A stretch of DNA of 64,000 nt from Setophaga petechia (taxonomy: Eukaryota; Chordata; Aves; Passeriformes; Parulidae). The stretch spans positions 35,434,557-35,498,556 of the forward strand of contig JANCRA010000008.1 of assembly GCA_024362935.1 (NCBI GenBank), read 5' to 3'. A program made the translations under genes and the position numbers. The notes under the pieces were generated by a model. That model ran no database searches and was not told the DNA's origin. It saw only the letters and a program-made list of their open reading frames with translations. Shown here one piece after another: positions 12,025 to 26,295 of the stretch (positions within the stretch are counted from its first letter, which is position 1; the number at the start of each line of letters is the position of its first letter).

Positions 12025-15000
12025 GTTTTAGATGGGCACAAGGCAGGTTCAGGGCAGTCTGCAGAACTGGATGACTTTCAGCGGTCCTTTGCAGCCATTG
12101 GTTGGTGGGAATCCATTAATTTTAATTGTCCTGTACTGCCCTGTGACACTCTTACTCCAACTGGTGACAGTGGCAGAGCAATTTACCAAATGTATATAAA
12201 TACTCTGAGCAAAGAGCCAGAAATTTTCTGCTAGGGATCATCACCTAGGCTAAAACTTCTTAAACTTCAGAATCCTAAAGCAACAATCCTTATTCTATTT
12301 CTTATACAGCGGAACATGTGAAGGGAGCCGTAAGGTCTGGAAAATAACACCTGCAGGATGTATAAAAAATATACACAAATACAAAGGATACCTAACCACT
12401 ATAACTTGTCACCATTTCTTTCTCCAGACCCAGCTACAGTCCCCCCTCACCCTAGCCAATCCTCACTCCAAACTCCTGGTTGTGTACCAAGGATGCAAGG
12501 TACGAAACAGGTGACTAAATTTAGCTGCAATTATAGACTGAAGTAGGGTTATTAATTATGAGTAGGTCAAGGGCTTAAGGAAGTAAATGCCAACACAGGA
12601 GGGCTTCATATCTTGTGTCATCCATATCAGTGCTGACAGTATAGGAAAAACACATAGGAGCCATGAAGAACCTTCCCAGGGATTTGCAGGTACCATCCAT
12701 TCCTCTCCAAAATGCTGTCTGACTGGTCAACAAAGACAGGAATGGTGAGCACACTAGTGATTAAACTATGAATTCAGTTCAGAGGTCCTACCTCTCTCTT
12801 ATGTATCAGGTATTGCTTTACATATTTAAGCTATGTATATCCTGATTGCAGAACTTCTTTGCACAAGCAATAAGACCCAAAACAATCTCCACTACAGTTA
12901 AATAGTTTGGCTGCATGAATAATATTTCGCTGATAATAGCTTGGGATAAATTTCGTATGGTTGAATTTGGCAAAGGAAAACATGTTGAGAATTTTATCTA
13001 TAATGTTATCTCCTTTGTTAAAAAACTTATGTTTTTAAACTGTTTGACACAGGCTACAATGTAGAACTCCTCCTGAATTTTAGGATGTCATGATGATAGT
13101 TTATACTTTATGTAAAGAAGGTGTTCTATTATCTACAGCTGGTGGAGACAGTGACTTTCACCCTAGCAGATTATAGACTGAGAGCATATAAAGTATACTT
13201 TCCTGCCTCCTAGCTCCAGAAATGCAACACACCTGGGCATGAAGCCACCAACCCTCAGGAATATATAACACTTTCACAAGAGACCAAGAAATACAGTAAT
13301 TCAAGAAACTGAAAATATACCACATCCCCACACTGACTGCTTACAGGACACAAAGTCTTTTCTCTCATCTAGAAGTTCATAAATAAATTAGGTCTTTAAC
13401 ACCAGGGGAATATATAAAGCAGTGGGACAAAGGACCAAGGTCAAAAGTTTTATTTCTCACACATAATGGATTCTCTATGTAGGTATATAAACTGGTGAAG
13501 AAAGTGGGTTCATCAGAGCAAGTATGATAGAAGTCTGGAATTAACTTTGGGATACAAAAAGGAATGAACTTGTCACCATTTTCTCTTCTAAACATTGTAA
13601 TTCTTTAGTCATGCTTCTTCTGGAACCTAAAACAACTGAAAAAAATTAAAAATATTAAAAAGTCTAAAAAATTTTGAGTGATTGTCAGATAATGAATGAA
13701 CTATGGGAGGAGGCACATGCCCTAAATATAAGGATCTAGGAACCTACACAGGATGCTTTGGTGCTCTTGGTGACAGGTTCTCCCAGCTCTTTCAGGTTTG
13801 TGTGCTCACTTTATGATGTCACTCTTTATGAGACAGACAGTGGAGCCCTCACTGTGCTGTTCCTGTACATGGTTATCAGCAGAAGGAATGTGCCAGTGCA
13901 ACTGAAAATGTCACATTTTAAAGACTAGCCTGAAGCAATAAGAGTTTTAAAGAGATGTTTTTAGACTAAGACAACCTGCATTTCCTACAAAACAATGAAA
14001 ATATCCCTTCTTATCTATATACGAGTCTGAGCTTGATCATTTTAGTTGCCCTTTCTTATAATACAATGGACAGAAAACCATTGATCTAAACAATGTAAAC
14101 TGCCAATAAGCCACAACAGCTATTTTTTAAAATCTTATGTTATTAATAAAACTAAACTTAATCCCTTGTCAAATTTATTTTATGACAATGAGCTTCTGAC
14201 ACAGTCTTTCTAACCTTTCATCTTTAGTTTTTCCATATGCAAACCTGAACCACATGCTAAAACACACACTTGTAACAAAGAAAACCTGTGGCAAACAATC
14301 AGAGGGAGAACAAAACCATAAAATATGCAACAAAAATCAGCATGACACAAAGATGATAGATCGCAATTTAGCATTTGTTGTGTTTCCTGGGAGCTTACAC
14401 AGGTCTGTTTTTATTTAATTATCACAAGAGGTAATAAAGTTAGAGGCATACCAATGGGGAACAGGTGATTACTGAGAGTTGTTCACTTCTTAATATAATC
14501 CACTGCTCTTTTAATCACTCAGCAACTAAATTAATTAGCTGTTAAAGGTTAGAAAACTTTTCCCCAAACCTTAGCAGAGTAAATAATTTCTTTCTTATAT
14601 TCCACATTCTAGACACATTATAAATAAATTTATTTTATTTCAATATATAATAAACTATTCTTTTCAATGACTGTATTAACACTTGATAGGAATGTAATCT
14701 GAAAAGATAAAGTATCAGGTACATGAGAACTCTAACTTTTTCCCATACAAATACAAAATCAGTCATCTTTTCAGTACCTAGGAATCCTGTCAAGTAAAGA
14801 TACACGTAAATATATGACATGAAATTTTCATTATAAGTATTCAAGGACCTCCAAGCCACAACTAAAGACTCTGATGTGTCTTGTATGAAAAGCAACTCAT
14901 ACCAAAGGCTACCAGCAACCTGGTAGACACATAAGACAGTAACCAAGATTATTTTTTTTTTTGAGAGAATGTGCAGAAAAAATTATGTATAAAAATTGCC

Positions 15001-17246
15001 TTAAAATAAAAAGGAATTAGCTGCCTCACACTTACTGCAGAGTAAGAGTGCAGAGGTATTGAATCAGATATAGCTTGTAGATACAGTCATACACAAAATT
15101 ACATAAGTGTCAAGAATTACTTGCACAAGATACGTTTCTGCATTAAATTTCTCATTCCCCCATTGTCACTTGTTCCCACCTTACTGTCATGTTTAACACC
15201 TACTTCTCTTCCTTCTCCTAAACTCCTACACACTCATACACAAAGGTTCTTTCATTGCTATCAACTATTTAGTCCATATGTCCAAGACATTTTTAAGAAC
15301 AGATAGTAGTCTTGCATAGAATTGGTTACTTAGAAAACAACACTTTCTTTACTGTGCCACTCAAACAATTGTATTTTTTCAATTTTTCTAGTACTGAATT
15401 TGATAGCATGTGTTATTACAGGCTAAGAATGCATCAAGTGCAACACATTGTACAGTTCTGATACAGCAATAGTATCATTTGATATATATGCATATATATA
15501 ACCAGATAAAAATCTAATACCTGAAATAAAGCTAAGCCTCACTGTGAAGTTAGAATTTACATTCTGATTCAGACTCTCTCTTTATATGTCATTATAAATT
15601 ATTAACTACACATATGAGTCAGAAATTGGGTTTAAGTCCAGTAGATGTCTCACAAAGAAGTCAATATATTTTTACTCAGGTTTTACATTACAAGTTGGTA
15701 ACTCCCTGGTCTTTTGTCCACTGTTAAACAGATTTATTCTTCACAGAGCTGAATCCTCCATAGAAGACAAAGACATCTCAAAACACTACATTTCTCTTAT
15801 TAAGAAACAGATAAACACAGGCTTTTATTTGAAGAAAAACTTTTTAAAGAATAGTATGGATGATATTATGAAATATCAAGTGGACTTCTCTAACCTTCCC
15901 ATTAAATCAGTTTTAAATATAAATTCCGAATTGAATCTGAAATTTGTTTAAAAACGTATCTACTGTCAGCTTTTTATAGAATTGGTTTCAGGGAACAGAT
16001 GGACATTTGAATATCTTCTTAAAAATGTGTATTTATGTAAGACTTTTCATAGAGAAAAAAAAAGGCTGCATTTAGAGAAAATATCCAACAGGAAGGTAAA
16101 AGAAAAATCCAAAAGGAGGACTGGAATGTTTGAAGCTACATTTTAAGGATTAACAAAGTATCTGCAACTGAAGATACCACCAAGCAAATACTGTGGTAAA
16201 GCTAATTTTTGCAAACATACAGGAAGATCCACGTACCTGAAGTATGACTTGCCAGTTCCTCAGGATTTAGTTTACCTTAATCTGCTTCCAATTTACCAGT
16301 CATACTGAAAATACACAATGTATTTCCTCAGTTACTTCATGTTCTTAGACATGAATATTTATTGACAGTTCTCTTTTTTATGGTGGTAAATGTTGAAATT
16401 TAGGTGTTAGATCACATTTTTTGTATTCTTGAAATTTTTGGGAGGTGATTTATAAAAAAATCCATTTTTAATGACTTATAAAACTAGTTATATCAAGAAT
16501 GTAATGGACTTCTTAAAATCTCAAGTATGCTTATGTACAAAATAATTACTGCCTAAATTCTGCTCCAGCAATGTGCTGGGCAAAAAAAGCAAAATAATTA
16601 TAACAATAGAAATTGGAATAAAATAAAATGCAGAGCTCAAATCTTTACAATAAAATTAATTTCTTCCCTGTCTGTTGCACAACACAATTATCTTATATTC
16701 ACTGTGTATTCATTTTTCCTTTCCTTTATCTTTGCATTTTTATCTGCCTTTGTAAGCTAAAGAATGAAGAGTTCTAATACAGTGAATTATACATTTTCAA
16801 AGAGATTAAGCATGAATTAGAAAAAAAAAAAAAAGAACATATAAATCCAGTTACTTTTGACCTTACTCAATCCAGACTTAAAAACATGACTGTGCTGACT
16901 AACACTGCATTGCTGAAGGTCAGCAAGATCTAATGCCTGACTGTACTGAGAAACAAATGAAACCATTCATTGTAAGCTGCCATGAACAGGCGATAGCAAA
17001 TACTTCAAACAGAAATAATGGAAAACAGTGCAGAATGAGCAAAGATATCTGCAGAAATAAAGCAACTTTTAAAGGGTTGCAACTTTTTCATATACCTCTA
17101 ACCACCATCACTTCTATGTAATGTAGATCTCCATTCACACCATGCAAACGTGTTACTTATTACCTACTGCTGTTAAGTGCTCTTCATTTCAGATATGATT
17201 CTAAAAATGGTACATGATATTCCATTTATTAGTTCTTCTAACAAGG
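12025..17246. other. Intronic AT-rich sequence, nothing recognised
   Basis: Unique intronic DNA with short TA-rich microsatellite patches and an A14 run near 16821. The 103-codon minus frame at 14635-14946 has no recognisable family. The segment around 14390-14560 is rich in TAATTA-type homeodomain cores, but this is weak evidence. Confidence 0.55.
15482..15499. repeat. 18-bp AT-rich perfect palindrome
   Basis: ATATATATGCATATATAT is symmetrical around GC at 15490-15491. It is probably a (TA)n microsatellite with a central substitution pair. Confidence 0.85.
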
Positions 17247-17748
17247 TGTGCTTTGTCTGGGATTAAGTTAATTTTCCTCACTGCAGCTTGCATGATGCTG
17301 TGTGTTGGATTTATAGCCAAACACAGCAATGTTTTGGCCATTCTTGGAACAGCGTTTGCACAGAATCAAGGTTTTCTTTTCTGACTACTTGGACTCTGTC
17401 TCCAGCATGAGATGGCAGGAAGCTGGGAGGGAAAACAGCCTGGAACAGCTGACCCAAATTAACCATACCATGTAACATAATGTTCAGCAAGAAGAACTGA
17501 GACAGAGGAAGGGATTGCCTCCAAATGTGGCTGATGCTTGGTCAACAGCTGGAAAACAGCCTGCTTGTAAGAGGTTATTTCTTTGAATTGGTTTCCCCCT
17601 TCTTTTCTTCATCTGTTAATTTGTCTTTATCCAATGAGTGTATTTTTCAGTTTCATTTTTCTTATTCTTTCCCCTAACCTGCTGGGTGAGGAGAGTGAGT
17701 GAGCGGCTTTGTGGGTACCTGGCTGCTGGTTAGGGCCAACTCATTACA
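17247..17748 (+). mobile_element. Solo LTR of an avian ERVL-type endogenous retrovirus
   Basis: This 502-bp block begins TGTG and ends ACA, so it has the TG...CA ends of a retroviral LTR. It is flanked on both sides by the same 5 bp, CAAGG (17242-17246 and 17749-17753); a 5-bp target duplication is typical of ERVL-class elements. The interior resembles the avian LTR I know with landmarks such as a start near GTCTGGGATTAAGTTAATTT, a central AGCTGGGAGGG and GGAACAGCTGACCC, and an end near GAGTGAGTGAGCGGC. No internal coding region is present, so this is a solo LTR left by recombination between two LTRs. The family name is from memory and should be confirmed by a repeat-library search. Confidence 0.82.
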
Positions 17749-17753
17749 CAAGG

Positions 17754-20700
17754 CTATGCAAATGTCACTTTCAATTCAAACTGTATTTATAAGTAACTGT
17801 ATTACTTAATGTAAAACATCAGAACTCTCTTAAGAGAACCTTCTGCTACTCCACAGAGCCCACAGTGACATGCTCTCCTGTATAATGTGGCTCTGACCAC
17901 ACTCTGTTTGCAGAACAGAGCTGAAAATCACATAACAATTGTACAGCACAAATTTCCATGCAACCAACAGCACTGTGCTTTTCATATCCAAGGATATTAG
18001 TAACTTGACTGCAAAATCATTTCTTAAGAACTCTGTCACCTCTCCTTCCTTCGATGATATCATTAAAGCACATAAGCCCTTCTTTCTCTCAGTAACACAT
18101 TATATGGACAAGATAAACACCACATCTTTAAAAACCACATCAGTGAATGGTGTTAGCTGTTCAGCAAGTGTCACAAAATTGAAGTTTGCAGTAACCAGAT
18201 GATTATCAGCTGTCCTTTTGTGTTTGTTTATTGTGTGTTTTTTCTAACCTACCATCTCATCTGACACTATAATTACTCTTATACATGAATTCAGAGAACA
18301 CAGACAAAATTTCAGTATCATAAGACACAGAGGTTTCATTACCATATATGTGGAATGCCTGCATCATTTGGAAACAGGCAAGACACCAGAGCTCTGCAAG
18401 GCTGAACCTAGTACACCAGGCTACATTTTACCCCAATGAACAAAATCCTTCTGAAGAAAAATGCAATACAAGAAAATAAGAACATCAATAGAAACTGGCT
18501 AAGAGAAATTCAAAAGAGAATGAAAAATGTATTTCTAATCTCCAAAGGGAAGAAACATAAAAAAAAAAAAAAACCAGAAAAAACAGTGAGGCATGATATA
18601 GTTCCAACTCTAGAAAATCAGTAAACATCAATATTTAACCCAAAACAAAGCTTTCAATAATTTACCTGTCCGAGGCACATGTCCCCTTATATCTCTGTCA
18701 TTAACTGTTCATCTAACAGTAAAAATCCCTCTACTGCTATTTTTCTGTATTTTTTTTTAAATTAATAAAATACAAAAGTCACTTTAAAGGGACAGCAGGG
18801 GAGGCATTGTAGATTTCAATACAGTTTTCCAAAAGGAGCTTGAACTACTTGTTTTGAAATGTAGTTCAGCTTAACCAGTAGAGTATTACAGATGACTGCT
18901 TTTATTCCAATAAAGTTGCATCAAATAAGTCCACCAGACAATACCATTTCTTTTATGAATAAAATAATTTCTGGGAAAAAGCAACTGTTCCAGGAGTTCA
19001 CCACTCTCCAAGTGAAACTCCAGCTATAAAACTCCAGCTATAACTCCAGTTAAGACACACAAAAATTATATATATATACACATAAAAATGCTTTTAAAGC
19101 TGTAGTTGTTGAAAATCTCAGTTTTCCCATGATTAACTATATTCTTTCCCAGATGACAGTAACAACTGTCTTCACGTTTATTTAAAACCAATAACTTAGA
19201 TTATACCTTTTTAGCCTTATTTCCATAAATAAATAAACTCCTTGGATGTTCTATCTGTAATTTTCTATTTTTAGACATTTGATCCCACAAAAAATAACTG
19301 TCCTAATTTAAATACCTATTTATCTAGAAAATTAGGGGGAAGATTAAAATTTTAGAAACATATTTTCTGCACAGAAGAAACGTAAAACAAGTTATTACTA
19401 CACAAGAAGCTACCTGACATATTTGCAGACATATCTTGCAGAAAGACAAAAGAGTTTAATTTTTCTTTAAATCCACTCCCTCTGTTTGTTAGGCAACTTT
19501 CAGGTGAGGTCAGTTTCCACCTAGATCTGAACTACACTAATTTCCTGAAGTACTGCTTTAGGGCAGGATATATATAGTGCAGTGGCTATGCTACAAAAAG
19601 AAATTGGCAACTTCTGCTTCAATCTAATAAAAGTGACCTGAGCATGTCTCATAAATCTAGCTTTCCCAAGGTAAAAATAGAAGCAATTTTAATTTCTGAA
19701 ACCTTAGGACTAAAGTTCTACTGGACATAAGAGAGCACGAGAATTCACACAAAGCAGCTGTGAAAAGGGATAGCGCAAATCACAGTCCTGCACGAGGACC
19801 CTTAGTCCTACATACCCTCTGCTTTAGGAATGTGAGGTAACTTTTAATGTGGCCTCCTGAATATCATTAGCAGTGATCTTTTCTTAGGTCAAATGCTAGG
19901 TTTTCTGAAAAACAGCTGACCACCATAAATACAGAGGAGCAATGGTATGTGTAGGATCCTCAGTAACCTAAGAAAGGAAAATGGAGCATACCACTGGCCG
20001 CTCCAAAGGCCACTGAAGGAAGACACTGAGATGGTTGTCCATGTGGAAGACACCCACTAAGGCAGGTAAACAAGGAAACTCTCACCAGGAAGTCATGCTC
20101 ACTAAATAGGGTCATCAGGGTGTAGGATGTTTTACGAAAGAATTTGGGAATAAAGCAGAGAAAATATTTGATATTCTGTAACACTTAACAAGAGATGTTT
20201 AGGGACAGGACCAAAGATACGTAAAAAGAGGGATCAAGATGGATCTGGGAGGGATAAAAGTGGGAAAATAGAAAAGGACAGAGGTTGGTTGCTCAGCATG
20301 TCTGAACCTTGTGCTATACCATGGCCCACCCTATCTCCTGACTATGTGTGGGTACACCCTCAGCTCTGAGCATGCACACGTGGGAGCCAGTGAATTTTGA
20401 GCTGGACTAGTCTGCAAGCACAGGGTGGGGTCTGAGTGCCAGCAACTCAAGTGGGACCATGAATGTCAGGGGCTCACAGGTCCAAGAGCTGCAAGTGGGG
20501 AGATGGAGTTTCTAGGGGTCATCCACAGCATAGGTAAAGAGTCTAGGACCAGGTACAGGAGAGCAAAGACTTGTAATGTCCTTTGCACATGCTGCTGAAC
20601 AGCTCCTCCGTGCTTCCCTGGCAACATAAATGAAAATAGGACTGGGACAGAAGATCATCTATGCAGGTGAACAACGAAACGTTAAGTGCAACCAAAGCAG

Positions 20701-23700
20701 GGTGTTTCAATACAGCAGTATGTGTGTTCATGAGGATGAAATTATTCAGATGTTCTACTGTGGTGCCATTCACTCTGGATAGAGAGAAAAAATTACAAAC
20801 AATGGTAGTTATCTCAGGGTCTTGCTAAAAATTAAATTTGGATAAATATGTATCTAACTGCATTTCTAGATAATAAAATTACTCACCATATAAAATATCC
20901 TGGTATATTCAATTACAAAAGCTAGTTTTCTTTGCTTACATCTCTAGTGTCTTCAGTAATCACTATTAATCCTACTGGAAATGGCTGAGGTTTACTCTTT
21001 TGCCAATGACTTGGGTAGAAAATGTGTATTCTTCAAGTGTCATGACTTACAATGGAAAATTTCAGTTTTCATAAGAAATCATCATTTTTCTTTCAGAAAA
21101 CTGTTCCAAGTCACCTAAAAACATCCTACCTGCATCTCAAACCATCCTGAAGTCAAAGTTATCAGGTTTTTCAGTCCTTTGTGTCTTGAACTAGCCTGGT
21201 GAGGAGATATAGATATCAAAGCTTTCAAATTCAAGCGAGAAATACATTCAGACATCTCAAAATCTCAGGAACAACCTAGAAATCCTGGAAAACCTAGATA
21301 CCAGGTCTTCAATCTGACCAAGATGCTCCTTAGATAAAACTCTCAGGAGCTTGGATTTAAGAATGTGTAGGATTTTCAAGAAGAGAGGATTTCAAAAGCC
21401 TACTTAAAAGTTTAAAATGAAACATTTTTTTTTCTATAAATAAACTTCTAGAATTTCAATTCTGCAGAAAATGCCAGCTGCTCCTTCCACTACAGATTTT
21501 TTTTTCCTTCCTATTAGTTTCTGGTTTGGAGTACCGAGCAGCACTTTCCTTTCAAACTCAGGGGAAATAGAAATCTCTGCAAAGTATGGTACTTTCTGAT
21601 ATGCCCCTCAAGATAATATTAGATTGCAAATCTGCTGAAATATTTTCCACAGCTCTTTGAAAATTAGCTTGAAAATACATTAAGTATATGTAAATTCATA
21701 AACACATACACCATGTCTATTCACATAAACACATATGATATGTACACATTTTTGTCCAATGTCTAGAGACTGATCCACCTGAATGATGCTATTCCTCTGC
21801 TTTGGCTACCTCCTAAAACTTTCATTACCTCCTCCCCTCATTAATCTGATGGAAATATATGGAGTTAGAGTGAAAAGTTCAATTTCTGTGCATTTGTGTT
21901 TGGCTATGGTAATAGTTGCAAATACACAGATTGAAGGAATTTTTTTTCTCAGTGGCTAAGGCAGAAGAGTGCTGTGTATCTCCATCTGTCACTGACATGA
22001 AATGTGACCTTTTTAGATATAGTTTCTTCATCTGCAAAATGAAAATTGTATTAACCTACTGTACATCAGAACATTAATTTAATTAACACTTTGGGGAAAG
22101 AAAGCTTAGAAACAGATGAAAAGTACAAGTAAAAGTAATATAACTGCTGCAAATCAAAAGACATTCGGAATGAATATATTAATCCAACTGTTTTTAACAT
22201 CAGGATTCATGTAGAAATGGGATATGAAATTCCTATTGATTATTCCAGTCTTTTCTTAAAACATCTGGTGATTTCTTGCACTTTTGGCACCAACACTTCC
22301 ATAATTGTATCCTGAATAATACTGACTATTTGTAGTAGCTGCATAGCTAAATAAATTCATAAAAAAGGAGAAGCAAAGAGAGCAAAGCCTCATACAGAAG
22401 TAGACCTTCTATTTATGACCTGCTAATAATTTCCACAGCAACATGTGGCAGTCTCATAAACACAGACATCATGAAGTCATGACACCTTGGGTTTAAATAA
22501 AGCCACAGTCTAGAAGTGGAAATGCTAATAAAACCTAAGAGAAACATCCATAAAACCTGCTAAAATAATTAAAGGCCATTTAAAACACCTGTAACCATTT
22601 TTGGACAAGCTCCTAAAGATTACTTCCACTTGGAGAAATACCACTGCATTCTTACCAATCCATGGTTTTCACACTCATTTAACTGACATTACACAAATGT
22701 TAAAGGATGATCTCTAAGTTTCTGACAGGTATTATTTCCATTATTAGAGCCCATTATTGCTATTACATTTATTTCAGGTTAATAAAAATAATGAATATTT
22801 ATTTTAATATTTAGCAATACTAAAACCCAAAAATTACGATAATATATTCTGAATAATGTCCCTGGAAGGCTCTTCATAAGAAACTAAGTCAAATTAACAT
22901 AACACAATAAATTAAAATTATAGTTAGATAGTAATGTATTATTTACATCCTGAAGAAGAGCACCTTGAACCCATATATATAGATTCTTAAACTGTTGCTT
23001 CTCTCACTGCAATTATCATATTCCCTTTGTTACTGTCCCCTTTCACTTCCACTTAAATTTCACCATATTTTGTGGTTTGAATTTTAAAGCATATGTTTGC
23101 AGATATGAAGAAAAACTGTCACAAACAACAACAGTGTATGAGTCTCATGCTTTATAAAGCATGAAAAAAATTACCTCCACATTGGAAAGTAGTTCAGATT
23201 GTAAATATACAAATAGTATCTAAATTTTTCAGAACAACTATGAAGCATATACTTGCTTGTGCATTTGTACATGCTGTTGGTTGACTACATGTCTAATAGT
23301 AAAAAAAATTAACAATCCAAAGTGAAGGAGCATTAGTTTTTTAACAGAGCTCTGTACTTCAACAAATTAGTGATGCTGAATTAGTGGGCTTATTACAGGA
23401 ACTAGTGAATAGATCTAACAGTGGAAACCTGTCTGGCAGATTCAGCCATTTGGACCTTTCCATGATGAAGAAGGAGGTGACACTGACTTCTACAGAAAAA
23501 AGTAATACTTGTTTCTCAAGATATTTAGACCAATGAACTACTTGAAATTATTTACATACCCAAACAATTAAAATTAGTATTTTCACAAAAAAATATGGGT
23601 AGGATTTATCCTTTATTTAACAACTCAGTTTCTCAGTTATTTATCAATATTTTAATTATGCTTTTTATAACTTAGTCTAGAACATTTCCCAGTATAATAC

Positions 23701-25984
23701 TTTCACCTGATTTTCCTCTTAGTTTGAATGACATCTACTATGTTAATAACTATCTGAATCTAAAGGGGAAAAGGAGAAGGTGAATAGGAAGGGAAATGTA
23801 AAAATATGAGTCAGTAGCTCTAGTAAAGTTTTAATAATCAGTTTAAAATTATAAATTCAAGAGGTAGAAAAGATAATAAATAAAAAATGTTCTAGCACTA
23901 TCACACAATAATTAATGTGGGCATGCAGTAACTAAACTAAATTTCTCCAGATGCCCAAAGGCAGGCAAAAAGTAATACCCAATATCCTTTGATCCATTTT
24001 GTGAAAGTTTTACTGCACTTTTTGAGCAGAACTTAAACTTGTGCTCTGCTCCACAAGTAAAATCCAGAAGCCAAAATGCAGGGTCTCTTACCCCAGGTAA
24101 GCATTAATTAAAATTTTTGAAGTAAAAAATTACCAGGCAATCAACACTAAGATAACTTCAGACACTGCCACCCTGCTGAATTTATAGCTACACACAACTC
24201 TGCGCAAGAGTAAGAACGAAGCCTCAATTCATCACACGGTTTCAACAATAACACATTTCTTATGTCATCACTGCCGTGGTTTTAGATTTCTTAAACCATT
24301 GCTTCTTCAGGAACTGGAACCAAGTGCTTTTTTCTGTTCAACCAACAAAGCCCCTTCAATTCCACAATGTAGTGGACTGAAACCTCACTGTTCCAATTCC
24401 CTTTAGCTTTGTCTGGTTTTGGAAGTACTCAGCAGAGCATGAAAAGTGTTCCTTCTCTCACAGAGCCAACTTCCCCCAAAGAGTGATTATTTTGTTTGTT
24501 ACGTACATTTCTTACGACAGTTTTATGTTTACATATACAAATGATAATAACATATTTTCCAGAAGTATCTACAAAGGATAATGAGGGTAAATGATGACAA
24601 ACTTCATACACTTTTATTGGGAACCTCGGAACCACTGCCTGGCACAGGTTTATTACTCTGACCAATGCTGAGATATTTTACCAGAGGTATGCATCTGTTG
24701 ATGATCTCAATGTAAGGCTTATCATCACTCCTTTGCTAAAATATACATCCCTGTTAAGAAAAAAACCCCCGAAGTACCTATTGGTCTATTCAGAAGCATC
24801 AAATTGCTTCCATTATTTACCTGCAATTGTGTACAAAACAACGAAGACAGCTAAGTATGAGTCACTCTAATCATATAAAGAGGATAATACTTGCAGCAGT
24901 AATGAGACATATGATAAGAAACAATAGGAATTGTGATTTTACTTGGGAAAAAATCTAATAAAAAAGTCTCTCAGAATTAAATTATAGTCTATTACATAGC
25001 ACAGAGCTTTTCAAAATTGCAAAACTGCTGTCTTTATTTTATTATTCACCCTGAACTAGCAGCTCTCATAAACTTTCCAAATTCAATTGCTCCTACCCCA
25101 GCCCAATCTTCCCATCCAATTTGCATTAATCCAATCACAGCACTGAGTGGTTCCCTTGTGAGAATGCAGGCCCTTAAAAGAAAAGGCTAGAAGTACTTAA
25201 CAAAGGCATCCCACTTTCCTTAAGGAAATAAAATTAACAATCTAGAAAACTTTATATGGTGAAATTTTAGTGACTATCTCTATATTTGTGTGTTTGAAGT
25301 CAGTAGACTTGCTATTAATAGATTAGTCACATAAACAGTCACATCAGCATTCTTGTTCAAAATTCCTATAGGTTTCTAGCAACCCGTGAACCAAGACAAA
25401 CCATAAACAGCAATGCAAAACCGGCTAAGCCACCAAAGAAAGAACATACATGAAAGCACCTGGGGATGGGAATGGCCTCAAAGAAAATTCATAAGCATAC
25501 TATCCAGACACACAGCAAGGGAAGCTGCAGTTTTCTGAGGCATGCTGCACCTCAAAACCCCACAGCACTGAACTTCATCCTCAGGACTGACACATGCGAT
25601 GAAGAATGACAGAGCCAATCACTGAGGTTTTTTCTCCCTTCATTCGCTAATTCAATGCACTTGTATAATAAGTAGAGCTGGTGCTAGAATTTGCAAAAAG
25701 TACAACCACATCCTTTTCAAGCAGGCAGAAGTCAAACTCAGGAAAAAAGTGTGACGTGGTAGGTAGTCTCATTAAAGGTTCCCTTTCCAACCCAAGTATT
25801 TAGAATATCTCTGAATGCAAAGCAGCTGCATGTTCTGATGGACTTAGACAGAGTTCTCCAGGTTACCCATGGGTCAGATCACACTTTGGAATATATAAAG
25901 AATGATGAAAAAACTTCCAGAAATGGCTTTTAGCATGTTTAGCTTAAGTTTTTAACCTTTTCATATTATGCTGTTGTCTTGAGA
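17754..25984. other. Intronic sequence between LTR and 26-bp duplication
   Basis: Mostly AT-rich and unique. A patch at about 20280-20540 is less AT-rich than its surroundings and may be an unrecognised old repeat. Short frames have no recognisable product. Confidence 0.55.
19015..19052 (+). repeat. Tandem repeat, 14-bp unit, about 2.7 copies
   Basis: Two exact copies of AAACTCCAGCTATA (19015-19028 and 19029-19042) are followed by a shortened, diverged third copy ACTCCAGTTA. Confidence 0.92.
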
Positions 25985-26036
25985 GCACAGAAATCATGAA
26001 GAGTAGTAGTGCACAGAAATCATGAAGAGTAGTAGT
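25985..26036 (+). repeat. Tandem duplication, 26-bp unit x2
   Basis: Two identical, adjacent copies of a 26-bp unit starting GCACAGAAATCATGAAGAGT lie at 25985-26010 and 26011-26036. The lack of divergence suggests a recent event or a polymorphic minisatellite-like duplication. Confidence 0.95.
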
Positions 26037-26270
26037 AAAATGAGAAAAAGCAGAAGACACCATAACATCACAAAACTGACATCATCTTGATTGTACTTGT
26101 GGTTTGGTTGCTATCTAACACAGGCTAAAAAGCTTTCATAGCTCCTTTCCAAGAGAAATACTAGAGGAAGAAGAGACACTAAATCTTCCTGAATTAAGTT
26201 TCTTTTTATCCTGACTTTGCATTGTGAATTGGAATGGCCTTTCACTCAGCCATCAACAATGACCTTCATT

Positions 26271-26295
26271 ATGAATTCAATTAAATTGAATTCAT
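26271..26295. repeat. 25-bp near-perfect palindrome
   Basis: Two 12-bp arms, ATGAATTCAATT and AATTGAATTCAT, are exact reverse complements separated by a single A. It is AT-rich and contains two EcoRI-type GAATTC cores. It could form a hairpin or act as a homodimer binding site, but no function is assigned. Confidence 0.9.

Noticed and set aside
11752..12234. Open frames on both strands of up to 135 codons
   Set aside because: They lie almost wholly on or run out of a decayed CR1 LINE fragment.
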